Source: Nocardiopsis sp. FIRDI 009 (GTDB lineage Bacteria > Actinomycetota > Actinomycetes > Streptosporangiales > Streptosporangiaceae). From it: a stretch of DNA of 39,703 bases. Shown piece by piece: positions 1 through 7,564 of this stretch. Numbering within the stretch: the stretch's first letter is position 1; the number at the start of each line of letters is the position of its first letter. The translations under genes were made by a program, and so were the position numbers. The notes under the pieces are model-generated. The model saw only the letters and a list, made by a program, of their open reading frames with translations, was not told the DNA's origin and made no database searches. Where the stretch lies: the NCBI RefSeq assembly GCF_003386285.1, contig NZ_QPNC01000022.1, positions 1-39,703 on the forward strand, given 5' to 3'.

Positions 1-2
1 CC

Positions 3-50
3 AGCCGTTCCACCATCGACACAGGAGCAGGCTACCGAGAACCCAAATGA
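3..50 (+). CDS. 3' end of an unidentified gene (partial, doubtful)
   Basis: One forward frame is open from the window edge and gives about 15 residues ending GAGYREPK before a TGA at 48-50. This could be the C-terminus of a gene lying to the left. It is too short to assign and another frame is equally open, so it is recorded only as a possibility. Confidence 0.2.
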   Translation, partial: SRSTIDTGAGYREPK

Positions 51-129
51 GATGAGCTCTTAGAAGAACTGAGTTATCTAACATTCATCTCCCAGGCCAG
101 GAAGAGGCGTAAGTCCCTTTGTTTCATTC

Positions 130-148
130 CGCCTTTCAACCAAAGGCG
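130..148. terminator. short inverted repeat, possible terminator
   Basis: CGCCTTT at 130-136 and AAAGGCG at 142-148 form a 7-bp perfect stem with a 5-nt loop. No clear T-run follows, so it may be a weak terminator for whatever ends near position 50, or a leader structure of the next gene. The rest of 51-258 holds no convincing gene. Confidence 0.3.
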
Positions 149-258
149 TGAGATGGGATCCAGGATGTTTTGTGACCGGATCTGGCCCCAGATGATTTGT
201 CAGCTCCCCGTGGGCAAGGGCCTTCACTGGTCGATATGACCTCAAAAGTGAAGGATGG

Positions 259-786
259 ATGAATTTTATGCGCTTGATCCCCAGGACGGCTGCCGTACTT
301 GGAGCTACCGCTTTCGCCTTCAGCCTGCTGCCGACCACGACCGCCCTGGCTGAGGAGGTTGTGCAGAAGCCGACCGACCGCATCGTTCAGGAGACAACGG
401 TCGGCAACACTAACGAACTGACTTACGAGGACGGCTCCACCTTCTCCTCGACCATGCTCATGTCCGGCCAGTTCGACTGGACGGCCGAGTTCGACATGGG
501 TATCTTCTCGCGTGAGTACAGCACGCCCAACAGCGGGACGCACACGGTCCAGGTCAACTCGATCAGCAACTGCAACAACTCCTACGACACCCCCTACATC
601 CGGCTGGAGCAGAAGACCTGGTACGGCTGGAGCGATCAGGGAACCAAGGAGTTCAGTTGCGGCGGTGGCACGCTCAGATGGAGCGGCATGGAGTCTGACA
701 CCTATCGCTGGTTCCTGGGCATCGACGGCACCAGCAGCGGCAGCGACTACGGGCGCTACACCAGCGGAACCACGTACTACCCCTAA
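259..786 (+). CDS. secreted protein of unknown function
   Basis: A 175-residue protein with a classical Sec signal peptide: a short basic start (MNFMRLIPR), a hydrophobic stretch to about residue 27, and a signal peptidase I site after TALA (about residue 31). The mature part of about 144 residues is rich in Thr, Ser, Gly and Tyr. It has two cysteines (NCNNSY about residue 114, FSCGGG about 134) that could form one disulfide, and no transmembrane segment. This suggests a small extracellular beta-sandwich protein, but I recognise no family. Translation could start at 259 or at the second ATG (268); the purine run AAGGATGG at 251-258 is better spaced for 268. It is convergent with the VanZ-like gene and ends in a strong shared hairpin. 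Codon choice is less GC-extreme than in the genes after 2.9 kb. Confidence 0.75.
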   Translation: MNFMRLIPRTAAVLGATAFAFSLLPTTTALAEEVVQKPTDRIVQETTVGNTNELTYEDGSTFSSTMLMSGQFDWTAEFDMGIFSREYSTPNSGTHTVQVNSISNCNNSYDTPYIRLEQKTWYGWSDQGTKEFSCGGGTLRWSGMESDTYRWFLGIDGTSSGSDYGRYTSGTTYYP

Positions 787-805
787 GCGACCGCGTGCAA
801 CTCCT

Positions 806-850
806 GAGGTCGGATCGCCCAGGAGACGTGCCCTTGGGCGATCCGACCTC
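806..850. terminator. strong bidirectional terminator hairpin
   Basis: A 16-bp perfect inverted repeat, GAGGTCGGATCGCCCA at 806-821 and its complement at 835-850, with a 13-nt loop. It lies between the stop codons of two convergent genes (786 and 857), where it can terminate both. There is no long T-run, as is usual in high-GC actinomycetes. Confidence 0.8.
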
Positions 851-856
851 GACTTG

Positions 857-1426
857 TCATCGATGACTGAGTTCCCTGGTGGCCTGTGCACCCTCCCGGC
901 CACGCCGCCGACTTTGTGCGTGCCACCAGGGCCAGGTCAAAACTGCACCGATCAAGGCTCCAGCACAGTTGAGGATGACGTCGTCCACAGCGGTGATGCG
1001 CCCGGCGTCGAGAACGTACTGAAGAATCTCCACAGTGATCGACACGGCCCCTGACACGGCGAGCACTCTGGGAAAGCTGGCCAGCCTCCCTCCCAGCGCC
1101 AGGGGCAGCAACGCGCCCAGAGGCACGAACATCGCGATGTTTCCGCCGTTCTGGTAGAGCCCCGTCAAACCCCACCCTGCCGCCGCGATGTCGGCGAAGG
1201 GCACGAGTTCCACCCCGCCGCTGCTACCGGGGTTCACCAGGGTAATGATGGACATGAGCGCCAGCACACCCAAGGTGAGCGCATCGAAGGCGCTGTCCAA
1301 GGCGGCCTCTTTCCATTTCCGGTCACGTCGCAACCGAACCAGGAACAGGACAACGGCGATAAGAGCGACTGGGGGCGAGAGGACGATAGCGGTACTTACC
1401 AGACTGGTTACGGACAAGAAACCCAT
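857..1426 (-). CDS. VanZ-like family membrane protein
   Basis: About 189 residues with four or five predicted membrane segments. The arrangement is typical of the VanZ-like family: an N-terminal helix, a basic RLRRDRKWK segment, a loop with NPGSSGGVELVPFADI, the hallmark stretch QNGGNIAMFVPLGALLPLAL, then EILQYVLDAGRITAVDDVILNCAGALIGA near the C-terminus. VanZ itself gives low-level teicoplanin resistance in enterococci. Most actinobacterial members have no assigned role. The ATG at 1426 is preferred over the TTG just upstream. It shares a terminator with the convergent secreted-protein gene. No partner gene points to a specific function. Confidence 0.85.
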   Translation of the reverse strand: MGFLSVTSLVSTAIVLSPPVALIAVVLFLVRLRRDRKWKEAALDSAFDALTLGVLALMSIITLVNPGSSGGVELVPFADIAAAGWGLTGLYQNGGNIAMFVPLGALLPLALGGRLASFPRVLAVSGAVSITVEILQYVLDAGRITAVDDVILNCAGALIGAVLTWPWWHAQSRRRGREGAQATRELSHR

Positions 1427-1605
1427 CAAGTGAACCTACCCTGCTTCGGTTTGGCACTCCAACAGGTACAACATTCGGAGTTGCGGATCAGGAGCCCGCC
1501 CTTCGGCAAGGACTGCTCACCACACGTATCCAGTGCATCGCTTCGACCCGGTCGCGAGAGTGGTGTCGGCACACAGGTCCGAATCTGTGGGTTCCTCTAC
1601 CTCGT

Positions 1606-2265
1606 TCATCTCTTTGGCTGATTCAGGGGTGCGCTATACCGCTTTGCGCGCAGCTCCTTCAGGTCGGGGACGTGGTTGTACAGCGTCCCGGGGCTGACGC
1701 CGAGTAGCTTGGCGATGGAGGTCACCGAGTACTCCGGGTTGGGGAGCATGTCGCGGGCCGCGCGAATCAGGTCGGCGTTGACCACACTGGGACGCCCGCC
1801 GACGCGGCTGCGGGCGCGGGCGGCGGCCAGGCCTTCGCGGGTGCCGGCCACGATGAGCTCGCGGATGAACTCAGCCAGCGCGGCGAAGACGTGGAATACC
1901 AGGCGTCCACCGGGGGTGGTGGTGTCGAGCCGCTCGTGCAGGGAGGTGAAGCCGATCTCGCGGGTGCGCAGGTCGGCGACCATGGTGACCAGGTCCTGGA
2001 GGGAGCGGCCGTAGCGGTCCAGCGAGGGGACGACGAGGGTGTCGCCGGGGTTGAGGAAGGCGTGGCACGCCTTCAGCTCGGGGCGCTCGTCGGTGCGGCC
2101 CGACTTGGTGTCAGAGAAGATCCGGCGGCACCCGGCCGCGGTGAGCGCATCGATCTGGCGGTCGAGCTTCTGCGATCCGGTGGAGACCCGGGCGTAGCCG
2201 ATGCGGATCTCGGTGAGCACCACGGGCTCGGCGGCGAACAGGTCCGGCTGATCGGAGGCATCCAT
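1606..2265 (-). CDS. serine recombinase (resolvase/invertase family)
   Basis: A 219-residue small serine recombinase. The catalytic domain begins at about residue 20 with IRIGYARVSTGSQKLDRQIDAL, in which the Ser of RVST is the expected nucleophile. The conserved SLDRYGRSLQDL arginine motif is at about residue 83. The long E helix includes FAALAEFIRELIVAGTREGL, and the C-terminal helix-turn-helix is VTSIAKLLGVSPGTLYNHV (about residues 182-200). Length and domain order match Tn3-type resolvases and Gin/Hin invertases. A non-homologous leader of about 18 residues precedes the catalytic domain. Upstream DNA (2274-2347) is packed with direct and inverted repeats, as expected for a res site bound by its own recombinase. 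No transposase is adjacent, so it may be a remnant of a transposon or an island-borne recombinase. Confidence 0.9.
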   Translation of the reverse strand: MDASDQPDLFAAEPVVLTEIRIGYARVSTGSQKLDRQIDALTAAGCRRIFSDTKSGRTDERPELKACHAFLNPGDTLVVPSLDRYGRSLQDLVTMVADLRTREIGFTSLHERLDTTTPGGRLVFHVFAALAEFIRELIVAGTREGLAAARARSRVGGRPSVVNADLIRAARDMLPNPEYSVTSIAKLLGVSPGTLYNHVPDLKELRAKRYSAPLNQPKR

Positions 2266-2273
2266 GCCCCGAT

Positions 2274-2347
2274 CCTCTCAGAAAACGGTTCTGGAGGGTT
2301 GTTGAACCCCTCTGGTTTCTGAAGGGGTTTTTGAAGGACCTGAGAGG
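2274..2347. repeat. candidate recombination (res-like) site upstream of the serine recombinase
   Basis: This 74-bp stretch lies directly before the recombinase start. It is bounded by an inverted repeat, CCTCTCAG (2274-2281) and CTGAGAGG (2340-2347). Inside are an imperfect direct repeat (2289-2306 and 2317-2335, both of the form TTCTGRAGGG..TTTGAA) and a hairpin AACCCCT/AGGGGTT (2305-2311 and 2323-2329). CAGAAAAC at 2279 is also nearly complementary to GTTTCTG at 2315. The density of symmetric and repeated motifs and the position fit subsites of a resolvase, which usually also control transcription of the recombinase gene. Recombination activity is inference. Confidence 0.5.
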
Positions 2348-2442
2348 TGTTCAGCGCTCGCCGGGGTGGTGCTTCAATAAACGATGGTTATTTGAAGAAT
2401 CCGCACGGCCCGGCCACGGTGAAAGGTAGGACGACTCCGCGG

Positions 2443-2646
2443 TCACCCTCGCCCAGAGCCCGACGACCGCCCCGGCGGGGGTGCGTCGTCTTCGTCGTCC
2501 TGCTCGCCCTCGTCCTGGTGGCGATCGGCCGCCGACTGCGCCCGGGAGTCAAACCCGCTCTGCGCCGTGTCCGACTCGGGGTCGCGGGCCGCGGCGGACT
2601 GGATCCGCGCGGCGGCGTCCTTGTCCATGTCGGTGTGCTTGCCCAT
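2443..2646 (-). CDS. small SMP-domain (seed maturation protein-like) protein
   Basis: A 67-residue hydrophilic protein. Residues 7-45 have the pattern of the seed-maturation-protein (SMP) domain seen in many actinomycete small proteins: DKDAAARIQSAAARDPESDT followed by GFDSRAQSAADRH. The C-terminus is acidic and then Pro/Gly/Arg rich, probably disordered. There is no signal peptide or membrane segment. In plants the domain occurs in LEA-type desiccation proteins; the bacterial role is unknown. The ATG at 2646 is preceded by a purine-rich GTAGAGG. No operon partner is apparent; the neighbours are divergent or distant. Confidence 0.7.
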   Translation of the reverse strand: MGKHTDMDKDAAARIQSAAARDPESDTAQSGFDSRAQSAADRHQDEGEQDDEDDAPPPGRSSGSGRG

Positions 2647-2961
2647 GGCCTCTACCTACCCGCCGATCAGCCCATTGCCCCTTTCCGGCTTGTCTTGTCC
2701 GCCCCCCTCAGCGCCGTGCTCCTGGTCGCCGCCGTCCTCATCGTCGTGACGGTCCTTCGCCGGGCTGACCCACCCGCGGGGGATCCAGGTGTCCGCCTCC
2801 TCTCCCGGTCCCGCCGCCCTCCCTCCGCGCGCAGTTGACCTCAACAATGGTTCAGGTTCTACGGTCGGTGGTGACCGGCCCGCACCCGGCGGACCACCGC
2901 CCGCACCGGTCACCACCCACACCGCACCGTGAGGAGGCCGGGGCCCGCGCCCCACGAACCC
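2647..2961. other. 315-bp gap without a convincing gene
   Basis: The reverse strand is open over 2656-2830 with a hydrophilic, Asp/Gly-rich translation, but it lacks a good start and resembles no family. The main recognisable content is the MerR-type promoter at 2835-2865 directing transcription into the ABC transporter gene, leaving an untranslated leader of roughly 90 nt. Confidence 0.5.
2835..2865 (+). promoter_or_regulatory. MerR-family-type promoter/operator for the ABC exporter
   Basis: TTGACC (2835-2840) and TACGGT (2860-2865) are good -35 and -10 elements separated by 19 bp, the over-long spacer characteristic of promoters activated by MerR-family regulators. The spacer carries a dyad, ACCTCAAC (2838-2845) and GTTCAGGT (2850-2857), with one mismatch and a 4-nt centre. 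This resembles operators of SoxR/CueR-like proteins, which have CCTCAA-type half sites. The spacing and symmetry are seen directly; the identity of the regulator is unknown and no MerR gene is adjacent. Confidence 0.7.
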
Positions 2962-4848
2962 ATGAGCATGGAAATGGCCGCGTGGAACTCCGTCTACCAC
3001 GCCATGCACGCCCGAGAGGACCAACACCCCTTCTCCCCGCCCGTCCTACGACGCATCGCCTCCTTCGCCCGACCCCACACCCGCCACCTCACCTGGTTCC
3101 TCACCCTGAGCGTGGCCACCGCCGTCCTCGCCGTCGCCTCCCCGCTCCTGGCCGGACGCGTCGTCGACGCCATCGTCGAGGGCTCCCCCCTGCGCCCCGT
3201 CCTCCTCCTGGCCGCCGCCATCGCGGCCATCGCCGTCGCCGAAGCCGCCCTGGCGCTGGTCGTACGCTGGCTGTCGGCCCGCATCGGCGAAGGACTCATC
3301 CTCGACCTGCGCACCACCGTCTACGACCACGTCCAACGCATGCCGGTGGCCTTCTTCACCCGCACCCGCACCGGAGCCCTGGTCAGCCGTCTCAACAACG
3401 ACGTCATCGGCGCCCAACGCGCCTTCAGCGACGTCCTGTCCGGCGTCATCAGCAACCTCGTCACCCTCGCCCTGGCCCTGGCGGTCATGATCAGCCTGTC
3501 CTGGCAGATCACCCTGATCGCCCTCCTCCTGCTCCCGGTGTTCGTCCTGCCCGCCCGCCGCATGGGCGCCCGCCTGGCCCGCATCGAACGCGAACGCACC
3601 CTGCACAACGCGGCCATGAGCACCCAGATGACCGAACGCTTCTCCGCCCCCGGCGCCACCCTCGTCAAACTCTTCGGCCGCCCCAGCGAGGAATCCGCCG
3701 AGTTCGCCCGCCGCGCCCGCCGCGTCCGCGACATCGGCGTGCGCACCGCCATGGTCCAGGAGGTCTTCTTCACCGCCCTCACCCTGGTCTCCGCCCTCGC
3801 CCTGGCCGTGGTCTACGGACTGGGCGGCTTCTACGCCCTGAGCGGCCAACTGGACGCGGGCACGGTCGTGTCCATGGGCATGCTCATCACCCGCCTGTAC
3901 GCCCCCCTGACCGCACTGGCCGGCGCCCGCGTCGAGATCATGAGCGCCCTGGTCAGCTTCGGCCGCGTGTTCGAGATCCTCGACCTCGCACCCCTCGTGG
4001 CCGAACGGCCCACCGCGCACGCCCTGCCGCCCGGCCCCGTCTCCCTGGAGTTCGACGACGTCACCTTCGCCTACCCCAGCGCGAAGAAGGTGTCCCTGGC
4101 CTCCCTGGAGGAGGTGGCCACCCTCGACACCACCGACGACGGCCCCGTCCTGCACGGCGTGTCCTTCCGCGTCGAACCGGGCCAGACGGTCGCCCTCGTC
4201 GGCTCCTCCGGAGCGGGCAAGACCACCATCGCCCAACTCGCCCCCCGCCTCTACGACACCGACTCCGGAACCGTCCGCGTCGGCGGACACGACGTGCGCG
4301 ACCTGACCTTCGACACCCTGCGCCGCACCCTGGGCATGGTCACCCAGGACGGCCACCTCTTCCACGAGAGCATCCGCGCCAACCTCACCCTCGGCAGCCC
4401 CGACGCCACCGACGACGACCTGTGGGACGCCCTGCGCCGAGCCCGCCTGGACACCCTCGTCGCCGCCCTGCCCGACGGCCTGGACACCGTGGTCGGCGAA
4501 CGCGGCTACCGCTTCTCCGGCGGCGAACGCCAACGCCTGACCATCGCCCGCCTCCTGCTGACCAACCCCGAGGTGGTCATCCTCGACGAGGCCACCTCCG
4601 CCCTGGACTCCACCTCCGAGGCCGCCGTCCAAGGCGCCCTGACCGAGGCCATGCGCGGCCGCACCTGCCTGGTCATCGCCCACCGGCTGTCCACCATCCG
4701 CGCCGCCGACGCCATCCTGGTGGTCGAGGACGGGCGGATCGCCGAACGCGGCACCCACGCCGAACTGCTCGCCCGCGGCGGCCGCTACGCCGAGCTGTAC
4801 CGCACCCAGTTCGCCACCGAAGAGCCCGAACCGGTCCCCGCGCCCTGA
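2962..4848 (+). CDS. ABC transporter, fused membrane and ATPase domains
   Basis: A 628-residue half transporter of the exporter (ABCB-like) type. The N-terminal membrane domain has about six helices over residues 30-310 (for example LTWFLTLSVATAVLAVASPL and ISNLVTLALALAVMISL). The ATPase domain follows from about residue 350. Walker A is GSSGAGKTT (about 413), the signature is FSGGERQRL (about 517), Walker B is VVILDEATSALDS (about 538), and the H-loop is in VIAHRLST. An insert of about 20 residues lies before the Walker A strand (SAKKVSLASLEEVATLDTTDD). It should act as a homodimer, or pair with a second half transporter, to expel a drug or lipid. The start is placed at the MSMEM codon; GTG at 2929 is in frame but neither has a good ribosome site. 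A strong hairpin follows. The upstream MerR-type promoter suggests inducible export. Confidence 0.92.
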   Translation: MSMEMAAWNSVYHAMHAREDQHPFSPPVLRRIASFARPHTRHLTWFLTLSVATAVLAVASPLLAGRVVDAIVEGSPLRPVLLLAAAIAAIAVAEAALALVVRWLSARIGEGLILDLRTTVYDHVQRMPVAFFTRTRTGALVSRLNNDVIGAQRAFSDVLSGVISNLVTLALALAVMISLSWQITLIALLLLPVFVLPARRMGARLARIERERTLHNAAMSTQMTERFSAPGATLVKLFGRPSEESAEFARRARRVRDIGVRTAMVQEVFFTALTLVSALALAVVYGLGGFYALSGQLDAGTVVSMGMLITRLYAPLTALAGARVEIMSALVSFGRVFEILDLAPLVAERPTAHALPPGPVSLEFDDVTFAYPSAKKVSLASLEEVATLDTTDDGPVLHGVSFRVEPGQTVALVGSSGAGKTTIAQLAPRLYDTDSGTVRVGGHDVRDLTFDTLRRTLGMVTQDGHLFHESIRANLTLGSPDATDDDLWDALRRARLDTLVAALPDGLDTVVGERGYRFSGGERQRLTIARLLLTNPEVVILDEATSALDSTSEAAVQGALTEAMRGRTCLVIAHRLSTIRAADAILVVEDGRIAERGTHAELLARGGRYAELYRTQFATEEPEPVPAP

Positions 4849-4867
4849 CCCGGTCCGCGCCCAGACC

Positions 4868-4901
4868 CCGCCTCCCCGGTGGCGCCACACCGGGGAGGCG
4901 G
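4868..4901 (+). terminator. terminator of the ABC transporter gene
   Basis: CCGCCTCCCCGGTG (4868-4881) and its perfect complement (4888-4901) form a 14-bp stem with a 6-nt loop, 20 bp after the stop codon. The stability makes it a convincing intrinsic terminator without a U-tract. Confidence 0.75.
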
Positions 4902-5091
4902 CCGCACCCTGCGCGACACCCCGACCGCCGGACCGGAACCGTACCTCCTCACCCCGGTCACCGACGCCCGCGTCCGAACACGGCCACCCCACCGCCCCCA
5001 GGCCGCTCACCAGGACACCAATGCACCGACCCGGTTGGCGATGATGGAGCAGACACCGCCCCACCACACCGGGAACGGCAGGAGAGCGCGC

Positions 5092-6009
5092 ATGCAGACG
5101 GCATCCCCCCTGGAGCTGCACCGACTGGAGGTTCCCGCCCCGCAGCTCCTCCCCTTCGCCATCGGGACCTTCGACACGATCGGCCCCCTGTCACGGGCCG
5201 CGTTCGCGCACCGACACACCTTCCACGAGATCGTGCACGTCACGGCCGGTACCGGCGACCACGTCATCGACCTGCGCCGGTGGCCGATCACCCCGCCCAA
5301 CCTGGGTGTCCTCGCCGCCGGACAGGTGCACCACTGGGCGGCGGCCCGCGGCGTGGACGGCCACGTGGTGCTGCTGGAGGACGCCTTCCTGCTGGACCGG
5401 CCGGGAGATCGCGACCTCGTGCGCCGACTGGCCACCGACCACCCCTGGCAGACCCTGGAACCCCAGGCCGCCGCCGAGGTCTCCGGGATCCTCGACCAGA
5501 TGCTGCGCGAGTTCCGCGCCCGCGAACCCGGTATGGCCTCGGTGCTGCGCGCCTACCTGCACATCCTGCTGACCCGGGCGGCCCGGTGGGCCGGACGGGG
5601 ACCCGTACCGACCCACCCCGCCCCCGACACCCCGGCCGAGCGCTTCCTCCGCCTCCTCGACGGACCCGCCGCGACCACCGGGATGTCGGTCGCCGAGGCG
5701 GCCGCCCGGCTCGGCCTGACCCCCGGCCACCTGGCCGACACGGTCAAACACGCCACCGGCCGCACCCCCGGCGCCCTCCTGCGTGAGGCCCGCACCCTGG
5801 AGGCCAAACGACTCCTGGCGGGCACCGGACTGACCGTGGCCGCCGTGGCCCGAGCGGTCGGCTTCACCGACCCCGCCTACTTCTGCCGGTTCTTCCGCCG
5901 CCAGACCGGCACCAGCCCCGGGCGGTTCCGCCGCCACTGCCGCACCACCCCGGAGAAGCACCACACCCGCCGGGATCCGTCCATCGCCCCCACCGGGGAC
6001 GGACCGTAG
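5092..6009 (+). CDS. AraC-family transcriptional regulator
   Basis: A 305-residue regulator. The N-terminal cupin-like sensor domain has HRHTFHEIVHVTAGTGDHVI (about residues 41-60) and GQVHHWAA (about 80). The C-terminal AraC double helix-turn-helix covers about residues 200-285: MSVAEAAARLGLTPGHLADTV is the first motif and VAAVARAVGFTDPAYFCRFF the second, ending in the family signature TGTSPGRFR. The ATG at 5092 follows GGCAGGAGAG with good spacing; the longer in-frame extension upstream has no ribosome site. The gene lies 63 bp before a secreted intradiol dioxygenase on the same strand, so it may control it, possibly with an aromatic ligand. That link is inference. Confidence 0.9.
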   Translation: MQTASPLELHRLEVPAPQLLPFAIGTFDTIGPLSRAAFAHRHTFHEIVHVTAGTGDHVIDLRRWPITPPNLGVLAAGQVHHWAAARGVDGHVVLLEDAFLLDRPGDRDLVRRLATDHPWQTLEPQAAAEVSGILDQMLREFRAREPGMASVLRAYLHILLTRAARWAGRGPVPTHPAPDTPAERFLRLLDGPAATTGMSVAEAAARLGLTPGHLADTVKHATGRTPGALLREARTLEAKRLLAGTGLTVAAVARAVGFTDPAYFCRFFRRQTGTSPGRFRRHCRTTPEKHHTRRDPSIAPTGDGP

Positions 6010-6072
6010 TCTCGTCATCACCCGCGGGGAGTCCCGGCCGGTCCCACCCCACCTCCCCCACGAGGAGCCCCC

Positions 6073-6726
6073 ATGACCGAGAACACCGACCGCCCGCCCC
6101 AGGACGGACCGACCCGAAAGGCCCTGTTCAAGGCCGCACTCGCGGCCGCCCCCACCGCGGCGCTGCTGTCCGGCGCCGCGGCCGCCCCGGCACTCGCCCG
6201 CGACCGGGCCGCCGACGGCACCACCCTGGAGCCCACCCCCCGGTGCGACGACGGCGACGACCCCACACCCCCGCAGATGGAGGGGCCCTACTTCACACCG
6301 CACTCCCCGCACCGCCGTGACCTGGTGGTCCCGGGCGACCCCGGGGTACCCCTGACGGTCTCCGGCTACGTCCTCACCCGCGACTGCCGACCGGTGGCCG
6401 GAGCCCTGCTCGACTTCTGGCAGGCCGACGACGGCGGGGTCTACGACAACACCGGCTACGACTACCGCGGCCACCAGTACACGACTGCGGACGGCGCCTT
6501 CCACCTGACCACTGTCGTCCCCGGCCTCTACCCCGGCCGCACCCGCCACCTGCACGTCAAGGTGCAGGCCCCGGCCCGGCCGGTGCTCACCACCCAGCTG
6601 TACTTCCCGGGCGAACCACGCAACGGCACCGACTGGATCTTCGACCCCCGGCTGCTGATGAACGTCCGCGACCACTGGGGCCGCAGGGCCGCCGAGTTCG
6701 ACTTCGTCCTGAACCACACCGGCTGA
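6073..6726 (+). CDS. secreted intradiol ring-cleavage dioxygenase family protein
   Basis: A 217-residue protein. The N-terminus has TRKALFKAALAAAPTAALLSGAAAAPALA, a Tat-like or Sec-like signal with a cleavage site after ALA (about residue 42). The rest matches the catechol/protocatechuate dioxygenase fold: PQMEGPYF (about 75), GYVLTRDCRPVAGALLDFWQADDGGVYD (about 97-124), then the non-haem Fe(III) ligands, a Tyr in GYDYRG (about 128), a Tyr in LYPG and two His in RTRHLHVKV (about 153-163). All four ligands appear to be present. It is far smaller than cytoplasmic enzymes with N-terminal dimerisation domains, as is usual for exported actinomycete members, some of which act on lignin-derived aromatics. 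The start ATG follows CGAGGAGCC. Substrate is not predictable. Confidence 0.88.
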   Translation: MTENTDRPPQDGPTRKALFKAALAAAPTAALLSGAAAAPALARDRAADGTTLEPTPRCDDGDDPTPPQMEGPYFTPHSPHRRDLVVPGDPGVPLTVSGYVLTRDCRPVAGALLDFWQADDGGVYDNTGYDYRGHQYTTADGAFHLTTVVPGLYPGRTRHLHVKVQAPARPVLTTQLYFPGEPRNGTDWIFDPRLLMNVRDHWGRRAAEFDFVLNHTG

Positions 6727-6759
6727 CCCGGCCCCGGGGCGCCCCCCGGAAAAGGCCGC

Positions 6760-6794
6760 GGGCCGGGCCCCGCCCCGCTACCGGGACCCGGCCC
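6760..6794. terminator. inverted repeat between convergent genes
   Basis: GGGCCGGG (6760-6767) and CCCGGCCC (6787-6794) form an 8-bp stem between the dioxygenase stop (6726) and the LysE-family stop (6820). It is probably a shared terminator; the loop is long (19 nt) so confidence is moderate. Confidence 0.45.
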
Positions 6795-6819
6795 AAGGCC
6801 GACCCCCACCAGCCGAACC

Positions 6820-7431
6820 TCACGGCTGCGCCACCGCCAACCGCAGCCCCAACAGGGCGAACGCCCCCGCCAGGCCGCGCCGAGACCAGGCCAGCACCCG
6901 ACCATCGCCCACCACACGCTCACGCACCAGAGCGGAGAACCGGCCGTAGACCACGAACACCACGAACGTCAGCGCCATGAACACCCCGCTCAGCACGAGC
7001 ATGCGCGTCAACGGACCACCCGGCCCCGAACCCACGAACTGCGGCAGGAACGCCAGGAAGAAGATCGTCAGCTTGGGGTTGAGCAGGTTGAGCACCATCC
7101 CCGAGACGACCACCCGCGCCCCCGACCGGGGTGAGGGGTCGCCCTCCACCGCCAGCGCCCCATGGTCGCGCCAGGTACTCCAGGCCATGAACAACAGGTA
7201 GGCCGCCCCCGCGTACTTGAGGACCTGGAAGGCCGTCGCGCTGGCGTGCAACAGCGCCGCCACACCCGTCACCGCCGCCAACGCGTGCGGGACGATCCCC
7301 AACGTGCACCCGAACGCGGCAAGCACCGACGCCCGGACACCACGCGACAGCCCCACCCCCACCGTGTACAACACCCCGGTACCCGGAACGGCCGCCACCA
7401 CCAACGCGGTCACCAGGAACTCCACACTCAT
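6820..7431 (-). CDS. LysE/RhtB-family amino acid exporter
   Basis: A 203-residue membrane protein with about six hydrophobic segments. The N-terminus FLVTALVVAAVPGTGVLYTVGVGLSRG carries the family-typical PGP-like turn (here PGTG). GCTLGIVPHALAAVTGVAALL, LKYAGAAYLLFMAWSTWR and MVLNLLNPKLTIFFLAFLPQFV (about residues 115-140) are hallmark stretches of RhtB/LysE permeases. These export amino acids such as threonine, homoserine, leucine or arginine, or related metabolites. The ATG at 7431 is chosen because the longer frame upstream is non-homologous. It is divergent from a MocR regulator 96 bp away, the usual arrangement of a regulator and its target. Confidence 0.9.
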   Translation of the reverse strand: MSVEFLVTALVVAAVPGTGVLYTVGVGLSRGVRASVLAAFGCTLGIVPHALAAVTGVAALLHASATAFQVLKYAGAAYLLFMAWSTWRDHGALAVEGDPSPRSGARVVVSGMVLNLLNPKLTIFFLAFLPQFVGSGPGGPLTRMLVLSGVFMALTFVVFVVYGRFSALVRERVVGDGRVLAWSRRGLAGAFALLGLRLAVAQP

Positions 7432-7520
7432 CGCCGCACCCCCCGCGGCGAGGCGACGAACTCGGCCGGACATCGGACAACCGCCGTGACTGTCTGCATA
7501 CGCCCACCCTCCCGCCACAA

Positions 7521-7564
7521 TGGTCCAGTGAACAGGTCCAATCACACCCAGCACGACAGGTCCA
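7521..7564. promoter_or_regulatory. GGTCCA direct repeats at the MocR start
   Basis: The hexamer GGTCCA occurs three times on the forward strand, at 7522-7527, 7535-7540 and 7559-7564 (spacing 13 and 24 bp), spanning the start of the MocR gene and facing the LysE promoter side. GntR/MocR regulators commonly bind direct repeats in the shared intergenic region. CACAAT (7516-7521) six nt before the GTG is a possible -10 for a leaderless mocR transcript. An operator role is inferred. Confidence 0.4.

Noticed and set aside
1430..1605. Possible tRNA or attachment site between the VanZ-like and recombinase genes
   Set aside because: I could not fold a cloverleaf or find a T-loop consensus; no direct repeat of this segment appears elsewhere in the window.
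3046..5121. 691-residue reverse open frame over the ABC gene
   Set aside because: Gly/Gln/Glu/Asp-rich antisense text without motifs, typical of the complement of GC-rich coding DNA.
2835..5786. 983-residue forward open frame across the ABC transporter
   Set aside because: Translation is Pro/Arg/His-rich with no family resemblance, and it is the +1 shadow of a clear ABC transporter and AraC gene. High GC with C/G third positions makes such frames common.
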